In this document: piece after piece, positions 36,692-45,882 of the stretch
How positions within the stretch are numbered: position 1 is the stretch's first letter
Layout: every line of letters begins with the position of its first letter
From: Tenacibaculum sp. M341
Lineage (GTDB): Bacteria; Bacteroidota; Bacteroidia; Flavobacteriales; Flavobacteriaceae
Assembly (NCBI RefSeq): GCF_004337695.1
Contig: NZ_SJXJ01000008.1
Span: 62,001-126,000 of the forward strand
DNA: 64,000 nucleotides
Direction: 5' to 3'
Program-made: the position numbers and the translations under genes
The notes under the pieces: model-generated
Told to the model about the DNA's origin: nothing
Databases searched by the model: none
The model's input: only the letters and a program-made list of their open reading frames with translations

Positions 36692-36766
36692 CAACCCTGA
36701 TATAAAAATGTTGAATAAAAATATATTTTTAACGAAAAAAGTTACGAACTCTTTAATAAAAAAAGT

Positions 36767-38143
36767 ATGAAGAAAGCAGCACTATTTGCCCTACTATTAG
36801 TATTCATGTATAGTTGTGGATCTAGTAACGAAAGAGGTGAACTAGTTGGAGTGAAGTCCAAAAGGAAATGGTTTGCCGAAAAACCTTATGGTATGGTTTC
36901 GATCAAAGGAGGTTCGTTTACTATGGGTAAACAAGATGAAGACCCTTTAGGAGCAATGAATGCCCCAACTAGAACAGTGACGGTTCAACCTTTTTACATG
37001 GATGAGACTGAAATAACAAATAGTGAGTATAAGCAATTTGTTTATTGGGTAAGAGATTCTATAGTAAGAACAAAATTAGCTTATCAAGCTGAGTTTGCTT
37101 CAGGTGATGAAGAGCCAGATCCTGCAGGTAAAAACAAAGCAGAAGGAATTCAATTATATGCGTTTGCATCTAAAGATACTGTAAATGAGTCTCCATATCA
37201 GAAGTATATGAGAGAAAACTATTATGAAATAGGTGAAGGTATCGATTCTATCAAGCCTTTAAACTGGGAAGAAGAGTTATTTTGGAATAGAGAAGACTAC
37301 CCAGATACTGATTATGTAGAAGTAATGGATTCTTTATACATTAAAAAAGATGAAGCTTTAAACGGAATTAGATCTTTTAATACAAAGTTATTAGAATACA
37401 GGTATTTCTGGTTTGATAATGAAGAAGCTGCTAGGACAGGTAAAAACAGAAAAGACTTCTTAAAGGATGAAGTATTAAATGTATACCCTGATACTACAGT
37501 TTGGATTAAAGATTTTAACTATTCATACAATGATCCAATGCACCAAGAATATTTTGCACACAAAGCATTTGAAGGTTATCCAGTAGTAGGGGTAAGCTGG
37601 AATCAAGCAAGAGCATTCTGTCATTGGAGAACAAAGAATAAGAACTCTTATCAAAGAAAAAAGAAAAACTTAGGTCTAGTACCTGCATTTAGATTACCTA
37701 CCGAGGCAGAATGGGAATATGCCGCTAGAGGAGGTTTAGATTATGCAAAATATCCTTGGGGAGGTCCTAGTACAACTAGTGATAGAGGTTGCTTCTTAGC
37801 AAACTTTAAACCGGTGCGTGGAGATTATGCAGCTGATGGTGCCTTATATACTGTTGAGGCGGTTTCTTACAATCCTAACGGATTTGGACTTTATAATATG
37901 GCAGGAAATGTGTCTGAATGGACAAATACTGCATACAACCAAATGTCTTATTATATGGGATCAACTATGAACCCAAATGTTGAAAACAGAGAAAATCGCA
38001 GAAAGATTGTTCGTGGTGGATCTTGGAAAGATGTAGCTTACTTCTTAGAAGTTGGTTCTCGTGACTGGGAGTACGCCGATACAGCAAGAAGTTATATCGG
38101 TTTTAGAACCGTACAAGACTATCTTGGTACTAAAAAACAGTAA
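36767..38143 (+). CDS. gldK: Gliding motility/type IX secretion lipoprotein GldK
   Basis: 458 residues. Lipobox at FMYSC (Cys17), outer-membrane anchored. The body is of the formylglycine-generating-enzyme/SUMF fold: MVSIKGGSFTMGKQDEDPLGAMNAPTRTV.., VVGVSWNQARAFCHWRTK, FRLPTEAEWEYAARGG, NMAGNVSEWTNTAY and KIVRGGSWKD..SYIGFRTV. In Flavobacterium and Porphyromonas (PorK) it forms, with GldN/PorN, the periplasmic ring of the T9SS under the outer membrane. First gene of gldK-L-M-N. Confidence 0.97.
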   Translation: MKKAALFALLLVFMYSCGSSNERGELVGVKSKRKWFAEKPYGMVSIKGGSFTMGKQDEDPLGAMNAPTRTVTVQPFYMDETEITNSEYKQFVYWVRDSIVRTKLAYQAEFASGDEEPDPAGKNKAEGIQLYAFASKDTVNESPYQKYMRENYYEIGEGIDSIKPLNWEEELFWNREDYPDTDYVEVMDSLYIKKDEALNGIRSFNTKLLEYRYFWFDNEEAARTGKNRKDFLKDEVLNVYPDTTVWIKDFNYSYNDPMHQEYFAHKAFEGYPVVGVSWNQARAFCHWRTKNKNSYQRKKKNLGLVPAFRLPTEAEWEYAARGGLDYAKYPWGGPSTTSDRGCFLANFKPVRGDYAADGALYTVEAVSYNPNGFGLYNMAGNVSEWTNTAYNQMSYYMGSTMNPNVENRENRRKIVRGGSWKDVAYFLEVGSRDWEYADTARSYIGFRTVQDYLGTKKQ

Positions 38144-38187
38144 ATAATTAATACAGTAAATATCCCTAATTAAAAAATTCAAAAATT

Positions 38188-38835
38188 ATGGCACAATCAA
38201 AATCAACAAAGAGAATGTTCAACATGGCTTACGGTTTCGGAGCTGCAATTGTAATCGCTGGAGCATTATTTAAAATTATGCACTTCCCAGGAGCTAACAT
38301 TATGCTTATCGTAGGTATGTCTGTTGAAGCATTAGTATTTGCATTATCTGCTTTTGAACCAGTTGAAGACGAATTAGATTGGACAAAAGTATATCCTGAA
38401 TTAGCGGATGGATCAGCTTCAGGAAGAGGTAAGAAGAAAGAAAAAGTAGCTACTCCAGAAGAAGCACAATCTTTATTATCTCAAAAATTAGATAATATTT
38501 TAAAAGACGCAAAGTTAGACGCTAGTTTAGTATCTCGTTTAGGAGATAGCATTAAGAGTTTCCAAGGAGCAGTAGAGCCTTTAGCTTCAGCTTCTCAATC
38601 TATTTCCGCTACAAATACTTATAACGAGCAAATGTCTAAAGCAGCTTCTCAAATGGCTTCTTTAAATAGCTTATACCAAACACAAGTAGAGAATGCTTCT
38701 AAACAAGCTGAGTTAAATACTGCAATGGTAGAAAACTCTCAACGTTTACAAGATCAAATGCAATCATTAGCAACTAACTTATCTTCTTTAAACGGAGTAT
38801 ACGGAGGAATGCTTTCTGCAATGAGTTCAAAATAA
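38188..38835 (+). CDS. gldL: T9SS inner-membrane motor protein GldL
   Basis: 215 residues. Two membrane helices near the N-terminus, MAYGFGAAIVIAGALFKIMHF and IMLIVGMSVEALVFALSAF; the FKIMHFPGANIML hairpin is diagnostic. A long cytoplasmic coiled-coil-like region follows (about 90-215, rich in Gln/Ser/Asn). With GldM it forms the proton-driven motor. The gap to gldK is 44 bp and to gldM 33 bp. Confidence 0.97.
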   Translation: MAQSKSTKRMFNMAYGFGAAIVIAGALFKIMHFPGANIMLIVGMSVEALVFALSAFEPVEDELDWTKVYPELADGSASGRGKKKEKVATPEEAQSLLSQKLDNILKDAKLDASLVSRLGDSIKSFQGAVEPLASASQSISATNTYNEQMSKAASQMASLNSLYQTQVENASKQAELNTAMVENSQRLQDQMQSLATNLSSLNGVYGGMLSAMSSK

Positions 38836-38868
38836 TTTAATATTAACTAAGCAAACGTATTTTAAATT

Positions 38869-40401
38869 ATGGCAGGTGGTAAACAATCTCCAAGGCAGAA
38901 GATGATTAACCTTATGTATCTTGTATTCTTAGCAATGATGGCTATGAATATGGGTAAAGAGGTATTATCAGCTTTTGGTTTAATGAATGAAAAATTAACA
39001 GATGCTAACAGAAGAGCAACTGAAACAAATGCAGCAGCTTATGCTAACTTAGCAACAAAAGCAGCTGAACAAGCTAAACAATATGGTGAAGCTAAAGAAA
39101 AGACTGATGTCTTAAAAGCTAGAGCCAATGAATTGTATGTGTATTTAGATGATTTGAAATCTAAAATGACAGCAGACGTAGAAGATAAAAAAGACTACGA
39201 GTTAATGGATAAGTCTAGCTATTTAGATTCTTATTTCTTTGAAAGTGGAACTATTAGTCCAAATGGTAAAGAATTTGTTTCTAAAGTAGATGAGTTTAGA
39301 AAAGCAGCTTTAGAAGTTTTAGGTGAAACAGATTTAGGAACAGTAGTAGAATCTCGTTTTGATACTAATCCAGTTAAAAATAGAGAAGGTTTACAGTTAA
39401 ACTGGTTAAACTACAACTATGAAGGTTTCCCTTTAATTGCTTCTTTAACAAAATTAACTCAAATTCAGGCTGATATTAAAGCTACGGAATCTGATGCATT
39501 ATCTAAATTACTACAAGGAGAGTTAGAAAGTGCTGTGTCTATGACTAACTATGATGCAATGGTAGTTTTCGATAAGAACGCTTACTATCCAGGAGAGAAA
39601 TTATCTGGTAGAATTGTATTAGGTAAGAATGATCCAAATTTAACAGCTGAAAAGGTTGTAATTAATGGTAAGGATTGGCCAGAAGATAAAATTAAAGCAG
39701 GTCAGGTAATATTAGATGGTCCTGCAGGAAGTGTTGGAGATAGAGATATTAAAGGTAGTTTCTTTTTCAAAGAGAATGATTCTTTAGTTGAGATTCCTAT
39801 TAAAGGAGGTTATTCTGTAATTCCAAGACCAAATGAAGCGGTAATCTCAGCTGATAAAATGAATGCTGTATATCGTGGATTATCAAATCCAATGACAATT
39901 TCTATGCCAGGTGTACCTTCAAACAAGGTTTCAGCGTCAGCTCCTGGTTTAAGAAAGAAGAGTGGTGACAGTTATGTTATGACTCCAGGTAAAGGAAGTG
40001 AAGTTACCATTAGAGTAACAGGAGTATTACCAGGAGGTAATAAAGTAAGTTCAAATAAGAAATTTAGAATTAAAGACATTCCACCAGCTGTAGGTGCTGT
40101 TAGAGGTCAGTATGGTACTGTATCTATGCCAAAAGGTAGTGTTGGAAATGTTACTGTAGGTGCATTGTTACCAGATTTCTTATTCGATTTAAAATTAAAA
40201 GTATCAAGCTTTAAAATAAAAGTACCTGGTCAACCAGCAGTACCTGTAACTGGAACAAGAATGAGTTCTAGAGCTAAGAAAGCAATTTCTAAAGCAAGAA
40301 GAGGTGAGGTGATCAATATTTTTGACATTAAAGCTACAGTATCAGGTTCAGGAGCACCAGTTAAAAAGGTGGTTGGAGTTGGTATAAAAGTTTCAAACTA
40401 A
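38869..40401 (+). CDS. gldM: T9SS motor/periplasmic shaft protein GldM
   Basis: 510 residues. Starts MAGGKQSPRQKMINLMYLVFLAMMAMNMGKEVLSAF, the single transmembrane helix typical of GldM/PorM. A large periplasmic part follows that in known structures is a dimer of four domains (helical bundle, then beta domains). PRPNEAVISADKMNAVYRGLSNPMTISMPGVP and KDIPPAVGAVRGQYG are family segments. It links the GldL motor to the GldK/N ring. Confidence 0.97.
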   Translation: MAGGKQSPRQKMINLMYLVFLAMMAMNMGKEVLSAFGLMNEKLTDANRRATETNAAAYANLATKAAEQAKQYGEAKEKTDVLKARANELYVYLDDLKSKMTADVEDKKDYELMDKSSYLDSYFFESGTISPNGKEFVSKVDEFRKAALEVLGETDLGTVVESRFDTNPVKNREGLQLNWLNYNYEGFPLIASLTKLTQIQADIKATESDALSKLLQGELESAVSMTNYDAMVVFDKNAYYPGEKLSGRIVLGKNDPNLTAEKVVINGKDWPEDKIKAGQVILDGPAGSVGDRDIKGSFFFKENDSLVEIPIKGGYSVIPRPNEAVISADKMNAVYRGLSNPMTISMPGVPSNKVSASAPGLRKKSGDSYVMTPGKGSEVTIRVTGVLPGGNKVSSNKKFRIKDIPPAVGAVRGQYGTVSMPKGSVGNVTVGALLPDFLFDLKLKVSSFKIKVPGQPAVPVTGTRMSSRAKKAISKARRGEVINIFDIKATVSGSGAPVKKVVGVGIKVSN

Positions 40402-40421
40402 TAATTAAAAATAAAGATAGT

Positions 40422-41297
40422 ATGAATTGGAAGCGTTTTAACATGGTTATTATAGCATTAACTTCTACAATAGTAGTTGGCGCTCAGGCTAATCTATTAA
40501 ATGCTAAAAAAGTAGTGGAGATTGGTGTAAAAAGTCAAGCAGAAATCGACTCTGATGCTGATAAACCGCTACCTTATGGTTATATAAGTGATAGAGATGT
40601 TTTATGGTCTAAAGTGGTATGGGAGTTTGTAGATTTGAACCAAAAAATTAATTTACCTTACTATTATCCAGTTGATACTACAAGTACATCTAATAGTAGA
40701 CGATCTTTATTTGATACCTTAATGGGAGGTATTAGAAAGGGTAAGATTAAAGAAGTATATTCAGATTCTTATTTCACAACAAGGATTGGAACAAAAGAAA
40801 TAGATGAAAAAACCTACAGTGTTAGAGAAGTAGATGGAGGTGAAGAAAACGGAGGTTATTCTGATGAATATTTCATCCAGTCTGAAGATATCAAAGGATA
40901 TTTAATCAAAGGAATTTGGTATTTTGACAAACGTCAAGGAGAATTAAAGTACAGAATGTTAGCTTTAGCTCCAATGGGACCTGATGTACAAGTATTAGGT
41001 GTTGATGAAATCGAAGATGATGAAATTTATGAGTTATTTTGGGTGTTTTTCCCAGACGCACGTGAAGTTTTACATGCTTCAAAAGTATTCAATCCTAAGA
41101 ATTCTGCACACCCTATTTCGTATGATAACTTGTTAAATGCTCGTAGATTTAACTCTACAGTAATTAAAGAAGAGAACTTGTACGGTGATAGAGAGATTAA
41201 AGACTATATTAGAGGTAATTCTTTATTCCAATTATTAGAAGCTGATAGAATTAAAGAAGGTGTTCGTGATAGAGAAATGGACATGTGGAATTATTAA
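40422..41297 (+). CDS. gldN: T9SS periplasmic ring protein GldN
   Basis: 291 residues with a signal-like N-terminus (MNWKRFNMVIIALTSTIVVGAQA). Family sequence: YISDRDVLWSKVVWEFVDLNQKINLPYYYPVDT, YSDEYFIQSEDIKGYLIKGIWYFDKRQGELKYRMLALAPMG and ELFWVFFPDAREVLHASKVFNPKNSA. It pairs with GldK. Last gene of the operon, followed by a strong terminator. Only one gldN copy is present here. Confidence 0.97.
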   Translation: MNWKRFNMVIIALTSTIVVGAQANLLNAKKVVEIGVKSQAEIDSDADKPLPYGYISDRDVLWSKVVWEFVDLNQKINLPYYYPVDTTSTSNSRRSLFDTLMGGIRKGKIKEVYSDSYFTTRIGTKEIDEKTYSVREVDGGEENGGYSDEYFIQSEDIKGYLIKGIWYFDKRQGELKYRMLALAPMGPDVQVLGVDEIEDDEIYELFWVFFPDAREVLHASKVFNPKNSAHPISYDNLLNARRFNSTVIKEENLYGDREIKDYIRGNSLFQLLEADRIKEGVRDREMDMWNY

Positions 41298-41318
41298 GAT
41301 TCTATTCTAAATAAAATT

Positions 41319-41353
41319 AAAAGCGTTCTGAATTTTCAGAGCGCTTTTTTTAT
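41319..41353 (+). terminator. Terminator of the gldKLMN operon
   Basis: AAAAGCGTTCTG (41319-41330) pairs with CAGAGCGCTTTT (41337-41348), one G-U pair, 6-nt loop, then a T-run. Confidence 0.88.
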
Positions 41354-41400
41354 ATCTTAAAAGAATATTAGTTTTTATAATATTTAAAAATCTATCTTTC

Positions 41401-41408
41401 TATTTTTG
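41401..41408 (+). promoter_or_regulatory. -7 box of the FAD oxidoreductase gene, 4 nt from its ATG
   Basis: TATTTTTG then TGTT then the ATG at 41413. Predicts a leaderless or nearly leaderless mRNA. Confidence 0.55.
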
Positions 41409-41412
41409 TGTT

Positions 41413-42456
41413 ATGGAATTAGATTACATAGTTGTAGGTTTAGGATTGGCTGGTTTAGCATTTGTAGAACAATTAATTCAGCATAATAAAAAGTTTATTG
41501 TGTTTGAAAATGATTCTCAAAACTCATCAAGTGTAGCTAGTGGTACTTATAATCCTGTTATATTAAAACGTTTTACACCTGTGTGGAATGGACATGAACA
41601 GCTTCAGTTAGCACTTCCTTTTTATGATAAAGTATCAGAAAAATTACAAAAAGAGTTTGATACTAGATTTATTACAAAAAAAGTTTTTACATCTGTAGGA
41701 GACGAAAATAATTGGTTTATTGCCTTAGATAAGCCTATGTTGTCACATTATATGAAACCAGAAATATCTAAAGATAAAATCCCTGGCATTATAGGAGATT
41801 TTGGGTTTGGTGAATTACAAGGAACAGGTAGAATTGATACAAAAGATTTAATCAATACATACAGAAATTACTTGTTAAATCAAGAGTTATTAAAGAAAGA
41901 GGCGTTTGATTACAGTCAAGTTCAGTTAAATGAAGAAAAAGTAATTTATAAAAATATAAGTACGTCCAAAGTTGTTTTTTGTGAAGGCTATGGATTAAAA
42001 GAAAATCCTTTTTTTAATAATCTTCCATTAAATGGTACCAAAGGAGAGATTATAACAATACATGCACCAGAGTTAAAGATTGATTTTTTATTAAAATCAT
42101 CTGTTTTTATGTTACCAATAGGAAATGATTACTACAAAGTAGGAGCTACGTTTAATTGGACAGACAAAACTTTAGATCCGACAGAAGAAGGTAAACAAGA
42201 ACTAGTTGATAAACTACAAAAAACAATAGATGTTCCATATACAATTGTTGATCAAACAGCAGGAATTAGACCTACGGTAAAAGATAGGAGACCTTTGGTA
42301 GGTGTGCATTCAGAATTTGATCAATTAGTTGTTTTAAACGGCTTAGGAACCCGTGGTGTTATGATTGCCCCAACTGTTGCTCAAAACTTATTTAATCATC
42401 TTGAAAAAGGTGAAAAACTAGATAAAGAAATTGATATTAAACGTTTTTCAGAATAA
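41413..42456 (+). CDS. FAD-dependent oxidoreductase (DAO family)
   Basis: 347 residues. The Rossmann GxGxxG motif is at residues 9-14 (VVGLGLAGLAF), and the C-terminal FAD contact is VVLNGLGTRGVMIAPTVAQNL. GTYNPVILKRFTPVWNG and TAGIRPTVKDRRPLVGVHSEFDQ are of the glycine-oxidase/MnmC-C-like DAO family, so the substrate is likely an amino acid or amine (inference). Single-gene unit with its own promoter, convergent with the DUF983 gene with 5 bp between the stops. Confidence 0.87.
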   Translation: MELDYIVVGLGLAGLAFVEQLIQHNKKFIVFENDSQNSSSVASGTYNPVILKRFTPVWNGHEQLQLALPFYDKVSEKLQKEFDTRFITKKVFTSVGDENNWFIALDKPMLSHYMKPEISKDKIPGIIGDFGFGELQGTGRIDTKDLINTYRNYLLNQELLKKEAFDYSQVQLNEEKVIYKNISTSKVVFCEGYGLKENPFFNNLPLNGTKGEIITIHAPELKIDFLLKSSVFMLPIGNDYYKVGATFNWTDKTLDPTEEGKQELVDKLQKTIDVPYTIVDQTAGIRPTVKDRRPLVGVHSEFDQLVVLNGLGTRGVMIAPTVAQNLFNHLEKGEKLDKEIDIKRFSE

Positions 42457-42461
42457 ATATA

Positions 42462-42845
42462 TTATTTCTTCTTTTTACTCTTGTCGTAACTCACAAAAAT
42501 ATTAATCCAAATTATTCTAGATAAACGTAATGTAAAAGGAGTTAATAATAGTGAGACTACTACAATTGAAATAAAGCTTTGTAAAATTGTAAGACCGATA
42601 AAAACTTTACAAATAATAAAAATAGCTACAAATAAAGCTACAGCTAAAGCATAGTTTACATACATGGCACCAAAAAAGAATGAAGGCTCCATCATATACT
42701 TTAAATCACAATGAGAACAATTTTCATGTAACGTAGTTACTTTTTTAGGATTAAAAGAAGCTTTGTGTTTAAAAAAATCACCTTCTTGACATCTTGGACA
42801 TTTATTATTAAAAATACTGTAGAGTTTTGTGCCTTTACGTAACAT
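42462..42845 (-). CDS. DUF983 family membrane protein with zinc-ribbon-like N-terminus
   Basis: 127 residues. CPRCQEGDFF (Cys pair) and CSHCDLKYMMEPSFFFGAMYVNYALAVALF form the DUF983 signature: two CxxC pairs likely to bind one zinc, then two membrane helices (YALAVALFVAIFIICKVFI and ILQSFISIVVVSLLLTPFTL). Ends in a Lys run. Function unknown; widespread in Bacteroidota and Proteobacteria. Confidence 0.9.
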   Translation of the reverse strand: MLRKGTKLYSIFNNKCPRCQEGDFFKHKASFNPKKVTTLHENCSHCDLKYMMEPSFFFGAMYVNYALAVALFVAIFIICKVFIGLTILQSFISIVVVSLLLTPFTLRLSRIIWINIFVSYDKSKKKK

Positions 42846-42885
42846 ATATTCTAGAAATTATATGACCCTTATAGGTTCAGTTTTG

Positions 42886-42893
42886 TAAGTTTG
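42886..42893 (+). promoter_or_regulatory. -7 box of the ABC-F gene
   Basis: TAAGTTTG, 87 nt before the preferred ATG at 42981; lies just outside the divergent DUF983 gene start. Confidence 0.45.
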
Positions 42894-42980
42894 TACAAAT
42901 TTCAGAAAAATTACCTATTTAACATCTTTTTTACTGTTAAAGTGCGCGTATTTTTTCTACTTGATAATATAAAAACGCTT

Positions 42981-44900
42981 ATGTTAAACGTACACGATTT
43001 AACTGTTTCCTTTATGGGAACAGATTTGTTTTCAGGAATCACTTTCAAATTAAATAAAGGAGATAGAATAGGCTTGATTGGAAAAAATGGAGCAGGAAAA
43101 TCTACACTTCTAAAAGTTTTATCTAAAGATATTGAAAGTAGTGGAGGAACGATGGCGTTTGATAAAGATGTAAAAATTGGTTTTTTACGCCAGGATATTG
43201 ATTTTGTTCAAGGAAGAACAATTTTAGAAGAAGCTTATCAAGCATTTGAAGAAATTAAAGAAATAGAAGCAAAGCTTGCTGAAATAAATGAGCAATTAGC
43301 AGAAAGAACTGATTATGAAAGTGAAAGTTACAATCAGTTAATCATTGATTTAAATGAGTTTACTGAGCGTTACGAACTTTTAGGAGGATATAACTATCAA
43401 GGTGATACAGAAAAAATACTACAAGGTTTAGGGTTTCAGAGAGAAGATTTTGATAAGTTAACCGATACTTTTTCTGGAGGATGGAGAATGCGTATTGAGT
43501 TAGCAAAGCTATTACTTCAGAATAATGATATATTATTACTGGATGAGCCTACCAACCACTTAGATATTGAATCAATTATTTGGTTAGAAAATTTTTTAAA
43601 GAATTATGCAGGTGCAATTGTTCTGGTTTCACATGATAAAATGTTTTTAGATAATGTAACCAATAGAACCATTGAAATCTCTCTTGGGCAGATTTATGAT
43701 TATAAGAAGCCTTATTCACAGTTTTTAGAATTAAGAGCTGAAATTAAAGAGAAACAATTACAGGCTCAGAAGAATCAAGAAAAAGAGATTCAACATACAC
43801 AAAAACTAATTGAAAAATTTAGGGCTAAGGCAAACAAAGCTTCTATGGCTCAATCGTTGATAAAAAAGTTAGATAAAGTTGAACGTATTGAGGTAGATCA
43901 AGATGATAATGCAGTAATGAATGTTCGTTTTGAAATTTCAAAAGAGCCTGGGAAAATTGTAGTTGAAGCAGAGAATTTAGCAAAGAATTATGGAAGCAAG
44001 CAAGTATTACAAAATGTTGATTTATTAATTGAGCGTAACAGTAAAATTGCATTTGTAGGACAGAATGGTCAAGGAAAATCTACTTTGGCTAAAATGATGG
44101 TTGGAGAGATTCCGTTTGAAGGTCATTTAAAGTTAGGTCATAATGTTGAAGTAGGATATTTTGCGCAAAATCAATCAGAACATTTACCACCTGAGAAGAC
44201 AGTATTGGAAATTATGGAAGATGCTGCTACTGATACCAACAGATTAAAGGTGAGAGATATGTTAGGAGCTTTCTTATTTGGAGGTGAAGCTGTTGATAAA
44301 AAAGCAAAAGTATTGTCGGGAGGAGAACGAAATAGATTGGCTTTATGTAAGCTGTTATTATCGCCATTTAATGTGTTGATAATGGATGAGCCTACTAACC
44401 ATTTAGATATTGCATCAAAAAATGTATTAAAACAAGCGTTGCAAAACTTTAATGGGACATTAATAATTGTATCTCACGACCGTGATTTTTTACAAGGATT
44501 AACTAAAACTGTTTATGGTTTTAAAGATAAAGAGATTAAAGAATATTTAGGAGATATTGATTATTTCTTAGAACAGCATAAAATTGAGAGTTTAAGAGAA
44601 GCAGAAAAAAGAACTGTTGTAAAAGATGCCAAAGATACAAGCAAGAAGGAAGCATATAAGTTATCTAAAGAGCAAGAAAAAGAATTAAAAAAGCTAAAGA
44701 ATAAATCTTCTAGAATAGAGAATAAAATATCTGATGTTGAAGCGGAAATAGAAGCTATTGATTTAAGATTGGCTCAGAATTATGAAGAAGTTTCTGCTGA
44801 ACCTAACTTTTTTGAAAATTATAAAGCAAAAAAAGCAGCATTGGAACAGTTAATGATGGATTGGGAAGAAGTAGAGGAGAAAATCTCTAACTTTCAATAA
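42981..44900 (+). CDS. ABC-F family ATPase (EttA/Uup type)
   Basis: 639 residues from the ATG at 42981 (MLNVHDLTVSFMGTDLFSGITF). Two nucleotide-binding domains: Walker A GLIGKNGAGKST and AFVGQNGQGKST, signature motifs FSGGWRMRIELAKLL and LSGGERNRLALCKLL, and Walker B LLLDEPTNHLD and LIMDEPTNHLD. The inter-domain linker is basic and helical (about 240-330), and a C-terminal coiled coil follows (KEQEKELKKLKNKSSRIENKISDVEAEI). No membrane domain. ABC-F proteins act on the ribosome. An in-frame upstream start (42891) would overlap the promoter. Confidence 0.94.
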   Translation: MLNVHDLTVSFMGTDLFSGITFKLNKGDRIGLIGKNGAGKSTLLKVLSKDIESSGGTMAFDKDVKIGFLRQDIDFVQGRTILEEAYQAFEEIKEIEAKLAEINEQLAERTDYESESYNQLIIDLNEFTERYELLGGYNYQGDTEKILQGLGFQREDFDKLTDTFSGGWRMRIELAKLLLQNNDILLLDEPTNHLDIESIIWLENFLKNYAGAIVLVSHDKMFLDNVTNRTIEISLGQIYDYKKPYSQFLELRAEIKEKQLQAQKNQEKEIQHTQKLIEKFRAKANKASMAQSLIKKLDKVERIEVDQDDNAVMNVRFEISKEPGKIVVEAENLAKNYGSKQVLQNVDLLIERNSKIAFVGQNGQGKSTLAKMMVGEIPFEGHLKLGHNVEVGYFAQNQSEHLPPEKTVLEIMEDAATDTNRLKVRDMLGAFLFGGEAVDKKAKVLSGGERNRLALCKLLLSPFNVLIMDEPTNHLDIASKNVLKQALQNFNGTLIIVSHDRDFLQGLTKTVYGFKDKEIKEYLGDIDYFLEQHKIESLREAEKRTVVKDAKDTSKKEAYKLSKEQEKELKKLKNKSSRIENKISDVEAEIEAIDLRLAQNYEEVSAEPNFFENYKAKKAALEQLMMDWEEVEEKISNFQ

Positions 44901-44943
44901 AAAGTAAACAAGAGCGTTTTTTACTAGGTAAATTTATAAAAGA

Positions 44944-45882
44944 GTGTTTAATCAATCCATCGAAACTCAAAATGAACAAGTTCAACTTCCTTTCTTAAAA
45001 GAGAAGAATATCGAGTTATGGATAAAAAGAGAAGATACTATTCATGAATTTGTATCTGGAAATAAATTTAGAAAATTAAGATATAACATTCTTGAAGCTC
45101 AAAAACAAGGCAAAACTACTTTGTTAACTTTTGGTGGAGCTTATTCTAATCATATTGTAGCAACTGCTGTAGCTGGAAATTTAGCAGGTTTTAAAACTAT
45201 AGGAATTGTTAGAGGTGAAGAATTAGCATTAAAACTAGATACGGTTTTAACAGAGAATAAAACACTTAAAGAAGCTCATAAAAATGGTATGCATTTTGAG
45301 TTTATTTCAAGAGATTTATATTCAAAAAAACATACAGAAGAGTTTATAAAGAGTCTTAGAGAAAAGTATGGAGATTTCTATTTAATTCCTGAAGGAGGAA
45401 CTAATCCATTAGCTATTAAAGGTTGTGAAGAAGTACTATCGGAAAAAGATGAAAAATTCAATTATATTTGTGTGGCTGTCGGTACAGGAGGTACTATAGC
45501 TGGAATTATAAATTCTATTACAAATAAAGCAACCAAAGTGTTAGGATTTCCCGCTTTGAAAGGTGATTTTTTACAGGAACCAATAGAAGAATTGGTGAAT
45601 CAAAAAACAAATTGGAAGTTGGTTACTGATTATCATTTTGGAGGATATGCAAAAGTAAATTCTGAATTAATTACTTTTATCAATGAATTTAAAGCACACA
45701 ACAATATTCAATTAGATCCTATTTATACAGGAAAAATGATTTTTGGAGTGTTAGATTTGATAAAGAAAAATGAAATTAAGGAAGGAGCTAAGATTTTAGC
45801 AATTCATACAGGAGGTTTACAAGGTATAGAAGGAATTAATACAAAATTAAAAAACAAAAGTTTAGCGTTAATAAAGGTATAA
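44944..45882 (+). CDS. PLP-dependent enzyme, ACC deaminase/D-cysteine desulfhydrase family
   Basis: 312 residues, GTG start at 44944. The PLP lysine lies in SGNKFRKLRYN, SNHIVATAVAGN is the cofactor-binding stretch and AVGTGGTIAGI is the phosphate-binding glycine loop. The fold type II family includes 1-aminocyclopropane-1-carboxylate deaminase and D-cysteine desulfhydrase; substrate not fixed from sequence. Its stop touches the start of the next gene, so the two are translated together. Confidence 0.87.
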   Translation: MFNQSIETQNEQVQLPFLKEKNIELWIKREDTIHEFVSGNKFRKLRYNILEAQKQGKTTLLTFGGAYSNHIVATAVAGNLAGFKTIGIVRGEELALKLDTVLTENKTLKEAHKNGMHFEFISRDLYSKKHTEEFIKSLREKYGDFYLIPEGGTNPLAIKGCEEVLSEKDEKFNYICVAVGTGGTIAGIINSITNKATKVLGFPALKGDFLQEPIEELVNQKTNWKLVTDYHFGGYAKVNSELITFINEFKAHNNIQLDPIYTGKMIFGVLDLIKKNEIKEGAKILAIHTGGLQGIEGINTKLKNKSLALIKV